NCBI GenBank assembly: GCA_009829735.1
Contig: CM020619.1
Location: 34,016,283 to 34,080,282 of the forward strand
Reading direction: 5' to 3'
Length of the DNA stretch: 64,000 bases
Source of the DNA: Pyropia yezoensis
Taxonomy: Eukaryota > Rhodophyta > Bangiophyceae > Bangiales > Bangiaceae
A program made the position numbers and the translations under genes. Positions within the stretch are counted from its first letter, which is position 1. Each line of letters starts with the position of its first letter. The notes under the pieces were generated by a model that was not told the origin of the DNA, did no database searches, and saw only the letters and a program-made list of their open reading frames with translations. This document shows, one piece after another, positions 1 to 11,883 of this stretch.

Positions 1-1
1 A

Positions 2-715
2 CCTCGGCGGGCCCCTCCGCTTCCTCCGGTTCCTGTCCAACCTCACGGGATTATCCCGATCAGCGTGGCCGTGGAGTCTTCCACCCCGGTGTCCCCCAAC
101 TTGGGGGCCACCCTCCTGACGGTACACCCCAAGTTGGTGTTGCCGCCCACGCCTCTAACCTCAGAGATGATGATCACCACGTTGGTGCGCACCATTTCCT
201 GGTTGGCCGCGTCGACCGCAACCCTACAGAGTTCCGAGACTCCTCAACTTGAGGAGTGCGTTCGTACTGCAGTAGCGACCGCGAGTTGCGAGTCGGTGGC
301 GGAGTTTATGACAGCCGAGTTGGCTCGTATTGGGGCTATTATGCCCCAGCCAGCCCCACTTGGGCGTGGCAAACGTCGCGCGAGCCGGGCATACTCGCCT
401 CCTCGCCGTCGTCGCCGACACTCTCGGCGCTATCCCTCCGTGTCGGAAGACGAGTTGTCTTACTCCGTCTCGGAGTCCTCTACCCCGTCGGAGACGGAGT
501 CTGTCCAGCGTCTGCGTCGCAAACTTGCGCGCAAGACCAGGCAGAAGAGTGGCCACGGTCGGCGCCACTTGCGCGACCGTGAGGGGCGCGACGGTTCCGA
601 CTTGGAGCCGCCGCCCCCTCCAACGAGTGGAGACCGTTATCGGCGTGGGTCTCGCCGCTCGCCTCCACGTGAGGGCGAGGGCCGTGGAGTGGGAGAGTCT
701 AGCATGCGTGCCTAG
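2..715 (+). CDS. Opposite-strand extra ORF of copy A, 3' part
   Basis: This frame is open from the window edge to a TAG and matches the C-terminal third of the 647-codon ORF of copy B (18510-20453). It lies on the strand opposite gag-pol and ends about 110 nt from the end of pol, tail to tail. The visible C-terminus is rich in Arg and Ser (RS-like runs such as SPPRRRRRHSRR), which suggests nucleic-acid or RNP binding. I do not recognise a named domain, and the function is unknown. The N-terminal part is outside the window. Confidence 0.7.
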   Translation, partial: PRRAPPLPPVPVQPHGIIPISVAVESSTPVSPNLGATLLTVHPKLVLPPTPLTSEMMITTLVRTISWLAASTATLQSSETPQLEECVRTAVATASCESVAEFMTAELARIGAIMPQPAPLGRGKRRASRAYSPPRRRRRHSRRYPSVSEDELSYSVSESSTPSETESVQRLRRKLARKTRQKSGHGRRHLRDREGRDGSDLEPPPPPTSGDRYRRGSRRSPPREGEGRGVGESSMRA

Positions 716-826
716 TTGGCAGCTGCCTTTGTTGTGAGAGTGTGAGGGTTAGGGCTGTAGTTAAAAGCCACTCTGCGTACCACTTCGACTTGAAGCACTC
801 TCGTGGCACTGTTGCTCGGCCTTCCC

Positions 827-3800
827 TCACGTTGAGGGAGGGCTGTTAGGGTCTATCTCATTCCGGGCACAGTACGCCCGGACCTTCTCAGCAGGAAGGT
901 CCTCCACATACTCCCATGTATCGTCCTTGGCTTTGTAGCCAAACCAACGCACCCTCAACATGAGGCGGTCAGTGTCTTCATCCCATCCGTGGTCGATGAA
1001 CTTATCGAACACGTACTCCTGCGGGCCCTGTTTGGCCGCAGGCAGTGAGGGGAGGCGTCACGACTCCAACGCACGTGCCCAAGCTGGGTCGCCTGCAGGC
1101 GGTGGTGCAACTTTGACCACGTCCTGTCCGTTCACTGTGCGGACCCCATCGGCACTTTCGATGGTGAAGCGCCGCCCATCAGTACGAAGGACCTGGTACG
1201 GTCCCTTCGTCTGGAATACCAGCTTACCCCCAGTTGGGGTGTGCGAGTGTACCGGCACCCAGTCACCCTGCTCGGGGACATGTTTAGCATTGCGCACCTT
1301 TTTGTGAAAGGTACGCTTGTAGCGCTTTTGTGCTTTGTCCATCTTAGCCCTGACTCTAGGTATGAGGCGTTCAAGCCTAGCAGCGAACTCCGCCTTACTC
1401 TCAGTAGGAGTAGGCGTACTGCCACCATCCTCCCTAGTTGGGAGCGACCGCCGCACGGCAATAGACCGCACACGACGGGGGGTCACAAAAGCGAGGGGTA
1501 CTTCCCCTGTAGATGAGTGAACCTGCGAATTGTAGGCAGTAGTAAGGATAGAAATGTATTGTCCCACGTCTTCACGTGCTCACTCACATAGTGGCGCAGC
1601 TGCCTAACAATAGTTTTGTTGAAGCGCTCCACCTGCCCATTAGTTTGTGGGTGGTAGGGAGTGGCATAGTTTGCCTTAACCCCCAACATATCCAGCACTC
1701 CCTGAAACAGTACAGACGCAAATTGCGGTCCATTGTCCGATAGTGTACTATCTGGGATGCCATACGCGGCAACCCAGTGATCTAGGAAGGCTGACACGAC
1801 CGACATGGCCGTGATCTCTGCCAGGGGGATCGCTCGCGTAAGTTTCGTGAAGCGGTCACAGATGACCAGGAGGTACTGGTTGCCTTCCTCGGTCACTGGC
1901 AGTGGCCCAAGGATGTCCATCGCCAACGCGGCGAAGGGCTCCTTGGCCGGGAACAATAGCATAGCCGTACTAGGCCGCCGTTCCATCAGACGGTTCTGTG
2001 CACAACTTGTGCAGGCAGCCACCCAACTGTAGATGTCCACCACCATGGACGGCCAGTAGTACCTGGTCCTCAGGGTCTGGTACAGTTTACTAGACCCCAG
2101 GTGTCCACCTGTGGGAGCGTTATGCTCCCTCTCAAGGATACTGTCCTTGAGGGATGCGGGGACGACAAGTTGTTCAGTCCCCTGGAATACCCCCCTCCTC
2201 ATGAGGAGGCCATCATCTCCCAGAAAGAAGCGCGTCCCAACCACCGTATCCAGTATATCCCTCTGCGACTTGCAGAAGAGATCCTCGGCCTGGGCCTTCA
2301 CCACCTCGTCTAGGGACAGGGGCAAGTACTTCTTGTTCCCTGGCGCCTCGGGGTTCAACGCCTGACCCGAGCGCGTGACTACCCCCACAATGGGGATGTC
2401 CTCATCGACTGGGTTAGTGTCCAGCCCCTCGGTAGGTACCCGAGAGAGGCCGTCGGCAAGGGCATGTTGCCTGCCAGGTCGGTACTCAATGTCAAAGTTG
2501 AAGGGTGCCAGTCGCACCCTCCACCGGTTGAGACGAGTGTTCGTACAGTCCGTCTTAAAGATGAACTGCAACGCGCGGTGGTCACAGCGGATGAGGAACT
2601 TCTCACCCTCCAGGTAGTGACGAAGTGACGTCACCGCCCACACCACTGCGAGTCCTTCCAACTCGGTGACTCCGTAGTTCTTCTCGGCCGAGTTCAGCCC
2701 CTTACTAAAGTATCCCACCGGCAAGTACTCCTTGTCCGGCTGCTGCTGAAGCAACACACAACCAAGTTGGTCGTAGCTAGCGTCCACATCCAGGATGTTG
2801 TGGCCTCCCAACCTGGGAATAGCCAAGATGGGGGGCTTCAGCAGAAGGCCCCGAAGAGTCTCAAATGATTCCTGCTCCACCCGACTTGGGGGAGGCAGGT
2901 TCTTCGGTAGCGTTGAGCTCACTAGCTCATTCAACGGCTTCGCCACCTTGGCGAGGCCCTTGGTGAAACGTCGGTACACGTTACACATCCCGAGGAAGCT
3001 CCTCATCTGGGTCTGGGTCCGGGGGTACTGAGCCTTACGTATGGCCCTCAAGTTCTTCTCGTTAACACTGAGACGCCCCGGACGGACAACATGTCCCAAG
3101 TACTCCACCTCTTGAGTGAAGAGGTTGCACTTACTCGCCTTCAGTGACACACCAGCGTCAGCATGTAGCTTGAACACCTGGCCAAGATGGCCAATGTGTT
3201 CCTCCGGACTTCGGGAGAACACAATGATATCGTCTAGGTACACAAGACAGATCTGCCACCGTACTCCGGCCAGAATCATGTCCATAGCGCGCTGGAAAGT
3301 TGCCGGCGCGTTACACAGACCAAACGGTAGGCGTTTGCACTGGTAGGTACCATAGTGACAGGTAAAGGTAGTTTTATGCCTGTCCTCCGGGGCAATGGGA
3401 ATTTGCCAGTACCCCGCGTTACAGTCCAGGGTAGAGAACACGTTCGCCTCCCCCAGAGAGTCCAGACAGTCGTCCATCCTAGGTAGGGGATAACTGTCCT
3501 TCACCGTGCTCTCGTTGAGCTTACGGTAGTCGATACAGAACCGGGGGGTCCCATCAGCTTTGGGGACGGTAACCACCGGACTCGCCCACTCGGCGTTGCT
3601 GGCCTCGATCACATCGAGGGCCTCCATGCGAGCAACTTGTTCCTTGACGAGGGCTCTTGAACGGGGTCCTCCCCTATACGGTTGTTGGCGTATAGGGGGT
3701 GCACCGGGCTTCAACTCGATCCGGTGTTGGGTGGCTCTCATGAGTCCCAATTGACCATCCCACAACTTGTGATATTGGTCCAAGAGGCGTTCAACTTGAA

Positions 3801-4809
3801 CCCTCAACCTGGGGGGAACACCCTCCATGTTCACATGGGGCAGAGGAGAGGTGGCCGACTTGGCTTGATGCTTCTCCTTTCCGGACTTCGGGTCGCTACT
3901 TGCGCCCGCGTTGAGGGTGACCGCTACTACCGGTCCCTCGTGTTGGTCGATATAGCCGAACTTGGCTCCCGACTTGAAGTACTTGGGCGTCGGACTCAGG
4001 TTCATCACCTGGATCCTCCACGGGACTCCGGCTTTGGAGTCCATCGTGCCAAGGGCAACATGCACTTGGTGCTTGCCAGCAAGACGGGGGTAAGGGTGCA
4101 CCAACCCGTTCCCCGAAAAATCAGTTACAACGTCAACGTGCGCCACCGAGTTGGGGGGCAACGTGACTTTGCGGGCTAAACGCAGGGTAGCAGTAAACCC
4201 TTCCCTCACAGAGCAAACAGGCTTCGACTGTGAGACTGTCACAGGAGCCACAGACTTTCCCTTACCAAGGATGGGGATAGTCTCCCCATTCATCAACTTG
4301 ACCCAATACTCAGGGCCACAAATCAAAGGCACTTGTGTAACAACATAAGGGGTACCCAGAAGCAGGGGTACCGATATATTCTCAACTACGCCATAGGTCA
4401 CGTCGACCTCATGGGTCCCCAACCTAGTTGGTAGGGTCACGGCACCAACGATGGGAAGTACCCCACCATTGATGTCAATCATATGGTCAGCTTTGGACCT
4501 CCAGCGTTGGAGCTTGATCTCCTTTGGTAATAGCGACTTGCGTATCAATGAGGCTCCTGACTTGGTATCAAGTACGATACGGGTACAGCATGCACGGCCG
4601 GGGGCAAGTTGCACCCGTCCAGCCACCTGGAAGTTCTCACCCGTCAGCACCGCGATGACCCGACGTGGGTTTACGTTCTTGGGGAGTCCTACCCGAGGTG
4701 GGCGGACTCCCTTAGGTCGCCGCAGTATCCGGCACGGTTGGTTCGTCCTCTTGGCCCACTTGGCCGAGGCTGCCGTTGTGAGCTTCGGACGGCCAGCTCC
4801 AACGGTCAT
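827..4809 (-). pseudogene. Copy A pol (protease-RT-RNase H-integrase-chromodomain), broken
   Basis: The polyprotein region of copy A starts at an ATG that overlaps the gag stop. The recognisable order is aspartic protease (DTKSGAS region), reverse transcriptase (FCIDYRKLN, then YLDD), RNase H, and integrase with a zinc-binding HHCC part and a DDE core (SDNGPQFAS; HPQTNGQVERF). A C-terminal chromodomain (FDKFIDHGWDED, then GYKAKDDTWEY) follows. This order, with RNase H before integrase, is that of Ty3/Gypsy elements. The reading frame is interrupted about twice, so I treat it as a fossil. Confidence 0.93.
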
Positions 4810-6752
4810 TCGTTTCCCGCCGACTTGGCGTCCGAATCTGAGGGCGGGGAGGAAGACGACGAGTCCGAGGACGACGTGTCCGCCTCCTCCGCCGAGGGTG
4901 TGGCGACCGCGACGACCGGTCGAGACCCACCCTCGCGGCGTGAACGTACTTCGTTCGTAGCCGACTTCTTACTTGCATTCCTAACAAGTTGTTGGATGCG
5001 TTTACTCAACTTGGGGCAATCATATGCCCAGTGTCCATCGGAGTTGCAGTTCCAACACCGATGGTCCGGTCCGGGAGGGGTCTTCCCAACTGGGGAAGAC
5101 GAAGGGATACCCTGGGAAGTTCCCACGGCAGCTACCACCCTCTCCTTGCGGATTCGGCGTGCCTCTCTCAACTCTCTGGCCTGGCGCGCCTCCTCACGTT
5201 CCTTGGCCAACTCGGCCTGACGCTCCTGGCGTTGTTCCTCCCGCAACTTGCGGTAGGCCTCGCCTCTGCGATAGGCGAACCTGGCCAACTCGGCCAGGGT
5301 CGCCCGGGTAGTGTTATGCTCCCGGGTCTCCATCCGGACTGACCAATGGAGTCCCTCCACAAACCGACTCTTCACCACAGCTTGTGGATGAAGAAACCCA
5401 CAAAGATTGTTGAGCTTACGGACTCGCTCCGCAAAGGACAACTCGTCCTCCGCCTCTTCCTGATGGGCTTGCGTAAACTCCTCGACTTGAGAAGCCAACG
5501 CTGCCTCATCAACCATGGCTCTCAACAACCAGTTGACGAGCTCCAAATAGGACGTCACCTCCCCAGCGCCTCCACTTGAGGAGCTGGGCATGACGGACAT
5601 AAGTTCTGTCCGCAGGTCTCCCTTCGTAAACTCCTGTAGCATGTAAAAAGCCATGCCTTCACTTATGGCATTGTCGTCACAGGCTTTTGTGAAACGACGT
5701 AGGAACTCAAAGACACGGAGGGGGGGAGTTCCATCCCACTCCGCTTTGTGGCCAAAAGAATGAAGTGCGTTCTTCTTGGCACGGCCCATGGCTCGGGCCT
5801 GGTCAGGACCATACGCCACCGACTTGTTGTGGAGAGCGTAGGTCTCACAGTCAAAGATCCGCTGGTAGACCGGGTTGGCTACCTGAATCTTGGGCGGCAC
5901 CTCACGTTGAGGGAACAGCCGCTGTGGCACTGGGGTAAGTCCACCCTCAGTGCCTGTTGTCTGGTACGGCGAGCTTGGTGTAGCCGCCGGCGTTTCCGAA
6001 GGGAACTCCCCCGTGAAGGGCGTACGCCCCACCGCGTATGGTGGGGCTCCCATGTTGGGAGTCACAGGTGTCGCATTCAGTTCGGGGCGACCCGAGATAG
6101 GCGTGGGGAGGGATTCCCCCTGCGCCTGTGGGCTCGAAAGCCCCAATCCGGTCTGGACATTAAGGCCATGTGGCAAACTCGCCACAATCTGATTCAGAAT
6201 AGTATTCGTCATCGTGACCACCAGGTCCGGCAAAGTCTGCCGCAACACATTGGTCGCCTCCCGACGGACAGTTTCCGCGAGGAGTGGATTGACGACTCCA
6301 GTTGAGTCTCGGTCCGCCTCCGAGAGTCCACCTGAGGGGTAACCACGTTCCTCAGGGGTCTCAACCGGGGGCATGGGCGCGAGCCCATCGCCGACCAACG
6401 GAGGTCCGCCGTCCTCCGAAAGCCTAGTTGGCGACGACTCCAAGCCAAAGTTGGCTCCAACCCGAGTGGAACCCGCGGGGACAGTCCTCACCCCTTGGGA
6501 CGTTCCCGTTGAGTATACCACGCGGTGGCCAGACTTCGGCCCACCCACATCAGAAGTGTCACCCGAGTGAACTCCCGACTGAGTCGGGGTGGCCTCTTGC
6601 CCGCCCGTACTTCCAGTCCTGCTGGCTTGAGGGACCTCTAGTCTCTCTGCGACCCCAGGTAAACCCACCTGTGTCTCACCAGTATTCAAAGGCACTGAAG
6701 TACGTGCGTCACCCGTGTACTCCCCGGACGACGGGGGGTCCGAGCTAGCCAT
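4806..6752 (-). CDS. Copy A gag
   Basis: This is an open frame of 648 codons. I chose the ATG at 6752 because the upstream in-frame start is only a GTG. The N-terminal half is low complexity (Pro/Thr/Gly/Ser). The middle is a helical capsid-like region, and the C-terminal part carries one CCHC zinc knuckle (CWNCNSDGHWAYDC) of nucleocapsid type, followed by a Ser/Asp-rich tail. The gag stop overlaps the pol ATG (ATGA), as in copies B and C. Gag forms the particle shell and binds element RNA. Confidence 0.9.
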   Translation of the reverse strand: MASSDPPSSGEYTGDARTSVPLNTGETQVGLPGVAERLEVPQASRTGSTGGQEATPTQSGVHSGDTSDVGGPKSGHRVVYSTGTSQGVRTVPAGSTRVGANFGLESSPTRLSEDGGPPLVGDGLAPMPPVETPEERGYPSGGLSEADRDSTGVVNPLLAETVRREATNVLRQTLPDLVVTMTNTILNQIVASLPHGLNVQTGLGLSSPQAQGESLPTPISGRPELNATPVTPNMGAPPYAVGRTPFTGEFPSETPAATPSSPYQTTGTEGGLTPVPQRLFPQREVPPKIQVANPVYQRIFDCETYALHNKSVAYGPDQARAMGRAKKNALHSFGHKAEWDGTPPLRVFEFLRRFTKACDDNAISEGMAFYMLQEFTKGDLRTELMSVMPSSSSGGAGEVTSYLELVNWLLRAMVDEAALASQVEEFTQAHQEEAEDELSFAERVRKLNNLCGFLHPQAVVKSRFVEGLHWSVRMETREHNTTRATLAELARFAYRRGEAYRKLREEQRQERQAELAKEREEARQARELREARRIRKERVVAAVGTSQGIPSSSPVGKTPPGPDHRCWNCNSDGHWAYDCPKLSKRIQQLVRNASKKSATNEVRSRREGGSRPVVAVATPSAEEADTSSSDSSSSSPPSDSDAKSAGNE

Positions 6753-6850
6753 GTTGGCTGACGATCCGTATGACACGGTCCAAGACCACCGTTCCTCTGA
6801 GACAGAGGGCCCCCTACACCCGGGTGCACCCGGAGGTAAAGTTTACCTCT

Positions 6851-6869
6851 GTCCCCTGCTGCTCCACCA
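6851..6869 (-). other. Primer binding site of copy A
   Basis: Two bases inside the 5' LTR, the minus strand reads TGGTGGAGCAGCAGGGGAC. It begins with the TGG that pairs with the CCA end of a tRNA, the usual primer for reverse transcription of LTR elements. The same motif is present in copies B and C and in element D. I could not name the tRNA. Confidence 0.75.
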
Positions 6870-6871
6870 AA

Positions 6872-7340
6872 TGTGGCAAAAACCACAAGCACACACGGCA
6901 CCCAAGTTGGGGCGGTGTGCCAGGGCTGCCTCCCGTGTCGGGGGAACCGGAAGAAGTGCAAGTCGCACACACTCTGTCCCTGTTGTGGGGCAAACCCCCC
7001 ACGGACAAACAAGAAGATGGTGTGTGGTCCAACAGTTTCTTGGTCGGGACGGGGACGCAGGGCCAAGCCCCGCTGTCCCTCCCCTTATCGCCCCAGGGTC
7101 CACTCAGAATCTCGCCACTCAGAATCTCCCACCCCAGCACCTGCCCACCGGGCCACACGAAAATTCAAGACGATAAATGCAGAAAACCCTCAAATCCAAG
7201 TTGGATTTACTACTAAGCTAACTATCCCAAACTTAGGGAATATGGACCCAAATGCAGGGGGAGGAACGGATCAGGCTAGTGGCCTGCCGCCCCTTGCATG
7301 GCACGTGTTGCCCCCCTACCTGGGGGTCAATACTGCCACA
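6872..7340 (-). repeat. 5' LTR of copy A
   Basis: 469-bp terminal repeat with the inverted ends TGTGGCA/TGCCACA, nearly identical to the LTRs of B (11884-12352, 20793-21262) and C (43179-43646). It should hold the promoter and polyadenylation signals. It also carries, on its antisense strand (here the plus strand), a long open frame with a cysteine cluster (see findings). Confidence 0.93.
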
Positions 7341-10189
7341 CGCCCATCGGCCACATATGAACGGATAATTGAACAATCATGCAGGTACGCAAGAGAAAGC
7401 CGGTCAAGACCCGCAAAAATCTCAAAAGTCACCATCATCATCACAGCTGGCTGTGAGGAGCGGTTATGTCTTGAATGTGTATTTTTTGGGTAACCGGTTC
7501 TGCTCTACACGGTCGACCGCGTGGCGCGCAGCACGACCGACGGGCGGGCGACCGACGGTGCGACCGCCTGCCGCCAACGCTATGGTGAGCGGCACGACCA
7601 CCCGCCACGCCTGCGTGGACCCTTGCCCGCGTCGCCGGCCGCCCCCACCGGGCGGCGCCACCGCGGCCGACGGACGCCCCCAATTCCTTCTTCATTCGGG
7701 GGGGGCGACGGACGGCCCCTCTTCCGGTGCCCGCGGCCGCTGCGGTGCTTCCACGCCTTGCCGCCGCCTTGCTTCTACCCCCGGCCGCAGGCCTCGGCGC
7801 GACGCCCGTGGACGCAACGGGCGCTGCCCGGGGCTTGGCGCAGCGGGCGCGGGCGAGCGCACAACGCGCGCCCGACGACGCGGCCTTGCTGACACTGAGT
7901 GGCACGGGCGCGCGCGCACGGACGCGCACGCCGCTGCCGCGGCGGCCGCGCACTGGCACCCGGCGCGAGCCGGGCCTCCCGCACCTTGCGGCGGCGACGA
8001 CCTGGCGGCGCGACGTGGCGGCGACTACAAGGGCGCCGCCGGAAGCTGCCCGTCGCCGATCACCGCGGTCGGCAGCGCTCATCTCTTCTCGCGCACCCGC
8101 CCAACCCACCCTGTGCGTACGAGCAGCCCGACAGCTCGAGGGTCAACACGCCCATCATCTTCTGTTTTTACTTCCACCTGCGCGTGCTTCGCGCTGTGAC
8201 GCCCGTCGGCGCCACCAGCGGGACCACGCCGCGCGCCTTCTCCAAGGACACGTCAATCCAAAGATGTTCGGCAGCCAACGCCGACCTCGCCGAGGCATGA
8301 CGGCCGAGGAAGCGCGCACATGGACCGCCCACGCGGTGGTTATCTGTACCTGTATCTTATCTTTGTATTGTTGGTTCCGTAGGACCGGCTTGCCGGTTAG
8401 CCGGCAGCCCTGGGGGGTGCCGGCCTAGCCTTTCTTGGATCATAAAAGTCACGTTACTGGCGTCTCTTCCCCTCTCTACTCCTGGTTACGATACGGAAAG
8501 TGCCATGATGTGCTTCTGAGTTGTAAAAAGCATGCAAGGAGTTCAGTTTGCGCCGAGATTGCACCACATAAATGGAGCGACGTCCGGCGTTGCAAACGTC
8601 AGGGGCGACACGAGTGCGAGCACAAGGCTGCCTACGAATTCTGTGGGAGCCCATGAAATTTGCACGATCCATGAGAAAAAAACTACGCAGTCGAACATTA
8701 GCTCGCGCCGCAAGCGCTCTCACAAACTAGTGCGCAAGCACGTAAAGAAAGCACTTAACGGGCTTCCAGACCAGAGAGGCACAGCTGTGCGCTTCTTGAA
8801 AACGCCAGCTGTTGCCTGGGTCGGTGTTGCGTACTGAATGGTTATGAATCCTGTCAGTAAGATTCACCGATGGCAATGTTGCGATCAACTTCTCCTCATG
8901 CGGCAGATCGGCTGTCAACATGAGTGTTCCGCTTCATCTTGTCGCTGGAAGATGGTCGACCGTCATGACGTCTCAAGGAAAGTTTCTCAAAGAACCTTCG
9001 TCTGGCTGGCTTCCGAATTCCGAAGGGGGGGACTGAGACTGACTCGCTCGCAGAGGCTCTCTGCAAGCCAAATTCTCATCTGCGACCGTCGACTCATAAG
9101 CCCTCATGTAAGGATTTGCCGCTTAAATCCCCACCCGGAACCCATGGGATATGGACTGGGACCTCTCCTTACATGTCCGGCCCCGACAACTCCCCCCAAG
9201 ACACATCAATTCCCCACTACCCTGGGCGACACCACGCTGTATCCCTGACATTTTGCAGACGTCGGCCGACCGCACGAAAGCCGCCGTCAACGCAGTGTCG
9301 GAACCCTGCCATGGACGTCGAAACCCGTCAACGAGGAGCGAGTCACATCGTCGACCAACCACGGGCGGACATCCCCGTCTGTGCTGCCTGAATTTTATTC
9401 TCTGCGCTGCTTGAAAGCTGGCATCAAGGACCAGTCACATGATTCACCGACACGGAGGACACCACACATCCTCGCTGGTGGCTGAGTGCGATATGACTGG
9501 CTCACCGGCTTTTGGATTGATTGAATTCGGCCAGCTGGTTGGTGACTGGCTGGCCGGTCAAGGGATTGATTAAATTTGGCCTTGCTGGCCCTTAGAGCCG
9601 GTCGGACCTTCTGGCCGACCGGCGTTTGGAGCCGGCTGGTGGGGCGCGCTGGGCGCCATCCACGGGACCCCCTTCGTTTCGGGCAAACTAGGGCTGCACT
9701 CCTTTAGTGCGCACGCCCGCCCATGCTTTGTTCTGAGAGACATGCTTTGTTTTTGGACCGTTCTGTGCCTACCGGCGGTGCGATGGGGAAACGCATGCTT
9801 CGGGGCACCTCGGGTGCCCCGACGCGAGTACATAGTGTGTGGGTGTCGGCGCCACCGGGGGAGACGAGAGGGGCAACCACAGACACAGACCAAAGACACT
9901 GATAACCTTTTGTACCCTCGATCCCCACCGACGTCACGCCCATCTTCTTCCCCAGACCCACCCCCGTCGAGACCACCGTCCTCTTCCCCGTGCACCGCCG
10001 CCCTATTGGCTGGCAGGGCCCGCTGACACCCCCCCGAGTACGCTGAGGGCTCCCCGGTTTTGGGTGGGTCCTCACACCTCACGTGCCCGAATCGTTCTTG
10101 CACTTTCTCAGATCTCCAAGGAAACATGCGGTCCTCCCGAACGTTCTCAGGTGGGGCTGCTGACATTGGAAAAACTGCCCCACATATTG

Positions 10190-10770
10190 TCGCCCTCTCC
10201 CCCCGGAGTTCCCTTGCCCGTGGCACCGCTATGTGAGCCGCCGCCTCGTCTGCACCCCCGTCCTCCTGCCCTTTCATACTCTTCCTCCCGCCTCCCCTCT
10301 TCACCCTGCCCTCAAGGAATCATATTCACCTTTTCATCTGCCGCACCACGCTGTCCCTTTGCTCCCAACCCAACCCCCCCACCTCCCTGTACCTGTCGCC
10401 CCGCCGGATACTGCGCAACTTCGCAGCACCTGCCTCCCACTGGCTGCTCGCCTTCCCCGCGACCCCTCCCTCCATCCTCGACTTTTCATTTACCAGGATG
10501 CTTTGCCACCTTTTCAGTTGCCCGGCTTCTTTCCGCGAACCCCGCCGTAGTCTCGGCTATCCCCTCGCTCGGTGCTCCGCTTTCTTCCGCCTCTCCCAAA
10601 ATCCCACCCTCCCGGACGCTGTGCTCCCTCTCCTGCTCCCGCTTCCGTCTCTTCCTACGCTTGCTGCTTTCCCTAACCACACCTTGCCTCACCCAGACTA
10701 CAAAAACGCTGGATCGCTTTGTCTCCTCTCGCAGCGCTACCTGTGCTGGTCTCTCCTCCCTACCTCATTC
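10190..10770. other. Pyrimidine-rich strand tract
   Basis: About 580 bp in which the plus strand is overwhelmingly C and T, with CCT/CTC-type runs and few purines. It is not a simple tandem repeat. Open frames across it give Pro/Ser/Leu-rich nonsense-like peptides, so I do not call a gene. Strand-asymmetric tracts like this can be leaders or promoter regions, or can form triplexes. Confidence 0.6.
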
Positions 10771-11878
10771 CCGCGTCGGTAGGTAAACCACGCTACACGA
10801 TCCATGCCGGATCACGGTGGACTCAGGACCAGAGGGCAATGCACGATTCGTCACTGCATGCACCGCCGTTGCACCTGGCACTCTCCCCTACCACCTCCCT
10901 CGCCCCGACGCCCCGAGCGCACTCAGGATCGGCTTGCCACTATGTCTCCCTCGCGCCAGATTGCTTCTGGTGGTGTCCCCGCCGCGTCGGCGTCGCGCTT
11001 TCTTCAGGGAGTGCGGTAGAGGAGAGCGAGGCAGGGGAGGTGAGCGCCTCGGATAGTAGTAAGATGTGAAATGGGTACTGAGTGTGCGCGTTTTTTTTTT
11101 TTTATGAGGAGCAGGCGACCGCCTTCAGCCGGAGGAGCTGTCGGTCGACGTAACATTGGTCCCCAGAAGGTCTCCGTACGTGGCGGCGGGGCTGTTGTCT
11201 TGCGGCCAAGGCAATGGCGACACGCACTGCAATCGCCTACGCCTTGGCCGCGACGACGGGATTATGATCGGCCGCGACTGTGTCCACAGATGCGGCGGGA
11301 TTTCGAAGATGGCGCAGCGCGCACTGTGTAAATCCTACTACGGTGAGAGATGGGTCAGCTTGTAACCCCCGTTCGTGCACACACAAAACCCCCCTTTTTA
11401 ATCTCGATCGGCACTAGGGCATGACGGGCATGTCCGGTCCGCCCCACATGGGCGGGAGGACCCTCCATGCTGTTCAGGCGTGCACTCCGGCGCAAGAACA
11501 CGGTTTCAGGTCCTGTCTTTTTACCACAGGCCCGGAGCGCGATGCTGATCAGGTCCACCTAGTTTGAGCCGTAGCCGACCAGAAACACATGAATGAAAAC
11601 GCTTTTCTCAAGTGACTAGCTATATGGAATAGACCTTTGGTCTGGCTGTTGTCTGCACATTGCACTTCTCGTCTGGTTCTTTGGTATTGTCAAGGTGCAC
11701 CAGTCATGGAGGGCAGGGGGACGTTGCAGTGAGCTAATAAAGTCTCGTATGAGAAACGACCATGAAACGCTTGCACCAAAGGAGGAGCCCCCACTATGCT
11801 TGCCGCACGATATTGTTCATACATATTCCGAACTATCCAGTCACGACATGTACCCAGCTTCGCATATTATGTCACAAG

Positions 11879-11883
11879 ACGGC
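11879..11883. repeat. Target-site duplication of copy B, left
   Basis: The 5 bp acggc directly precede the 5' LTR of copy B and recur directly after its 3' LTR (21263-21267). A 5-bp duplication is typical of Ty3/Gypsy integrases. Confidence 0.93.

Larger units (their letters stand above)
1..7340 (-). mobile_element. Ty3/Gypsy chromovirus, copy A (left end outside window)
   Basis: Minus-strand LTR retroelement of the same family as copy B. Reading right to left it shows a 5' LTR (7340-6872), a primer binding site, gag (6752-4806), pol (4809-827) and the 3' part of an opposite-strand extra ORF (2-715). The rest of that ORF and the 3' LTR lie beyond the window. A chromodomain ends pol, which places it among chromoviruses. 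It is broken, with about two interruptions in pol, while gag stays open. Close similarity to copies B and C suggests a fairly recent insertion. Confidence 0.95.
7341..11883. other. Spacer between copies A and B; no recognised gene
   Basis: There is no ORF here with recognisable domains. Long frames at 7369-8199 (+) and 7441-8109 (-) overlap each other in GC-rich sequence and look like chance. A T-rich stretch at 8335-8385 containing ctttgtattgt resembles the sequence after the gene ending at 31406. It could mark a 3' UTR of a small unrecognised plus-strand gene, for example the frame ending at 8300. A 13-T run lies at 11091-11103. Last, 11879-11883 is the target duplication of copy B. Confidence 0.6.

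Noticed and set aside
7727-8428. Frame with a signal-peptide-like start (Ala/Leu-rich)
   Set aside because: It begins at a GTG, and the rest is Arg/Ala-rich with overlapping frames; no family features.
9839-10786. Plus-strand frame of 315 codons in the pyrimidine tract
   Set aside because: The Pro/Ser/Leu composition is explained by the C/T-rich strand; there is no domain or periodic codon signal.
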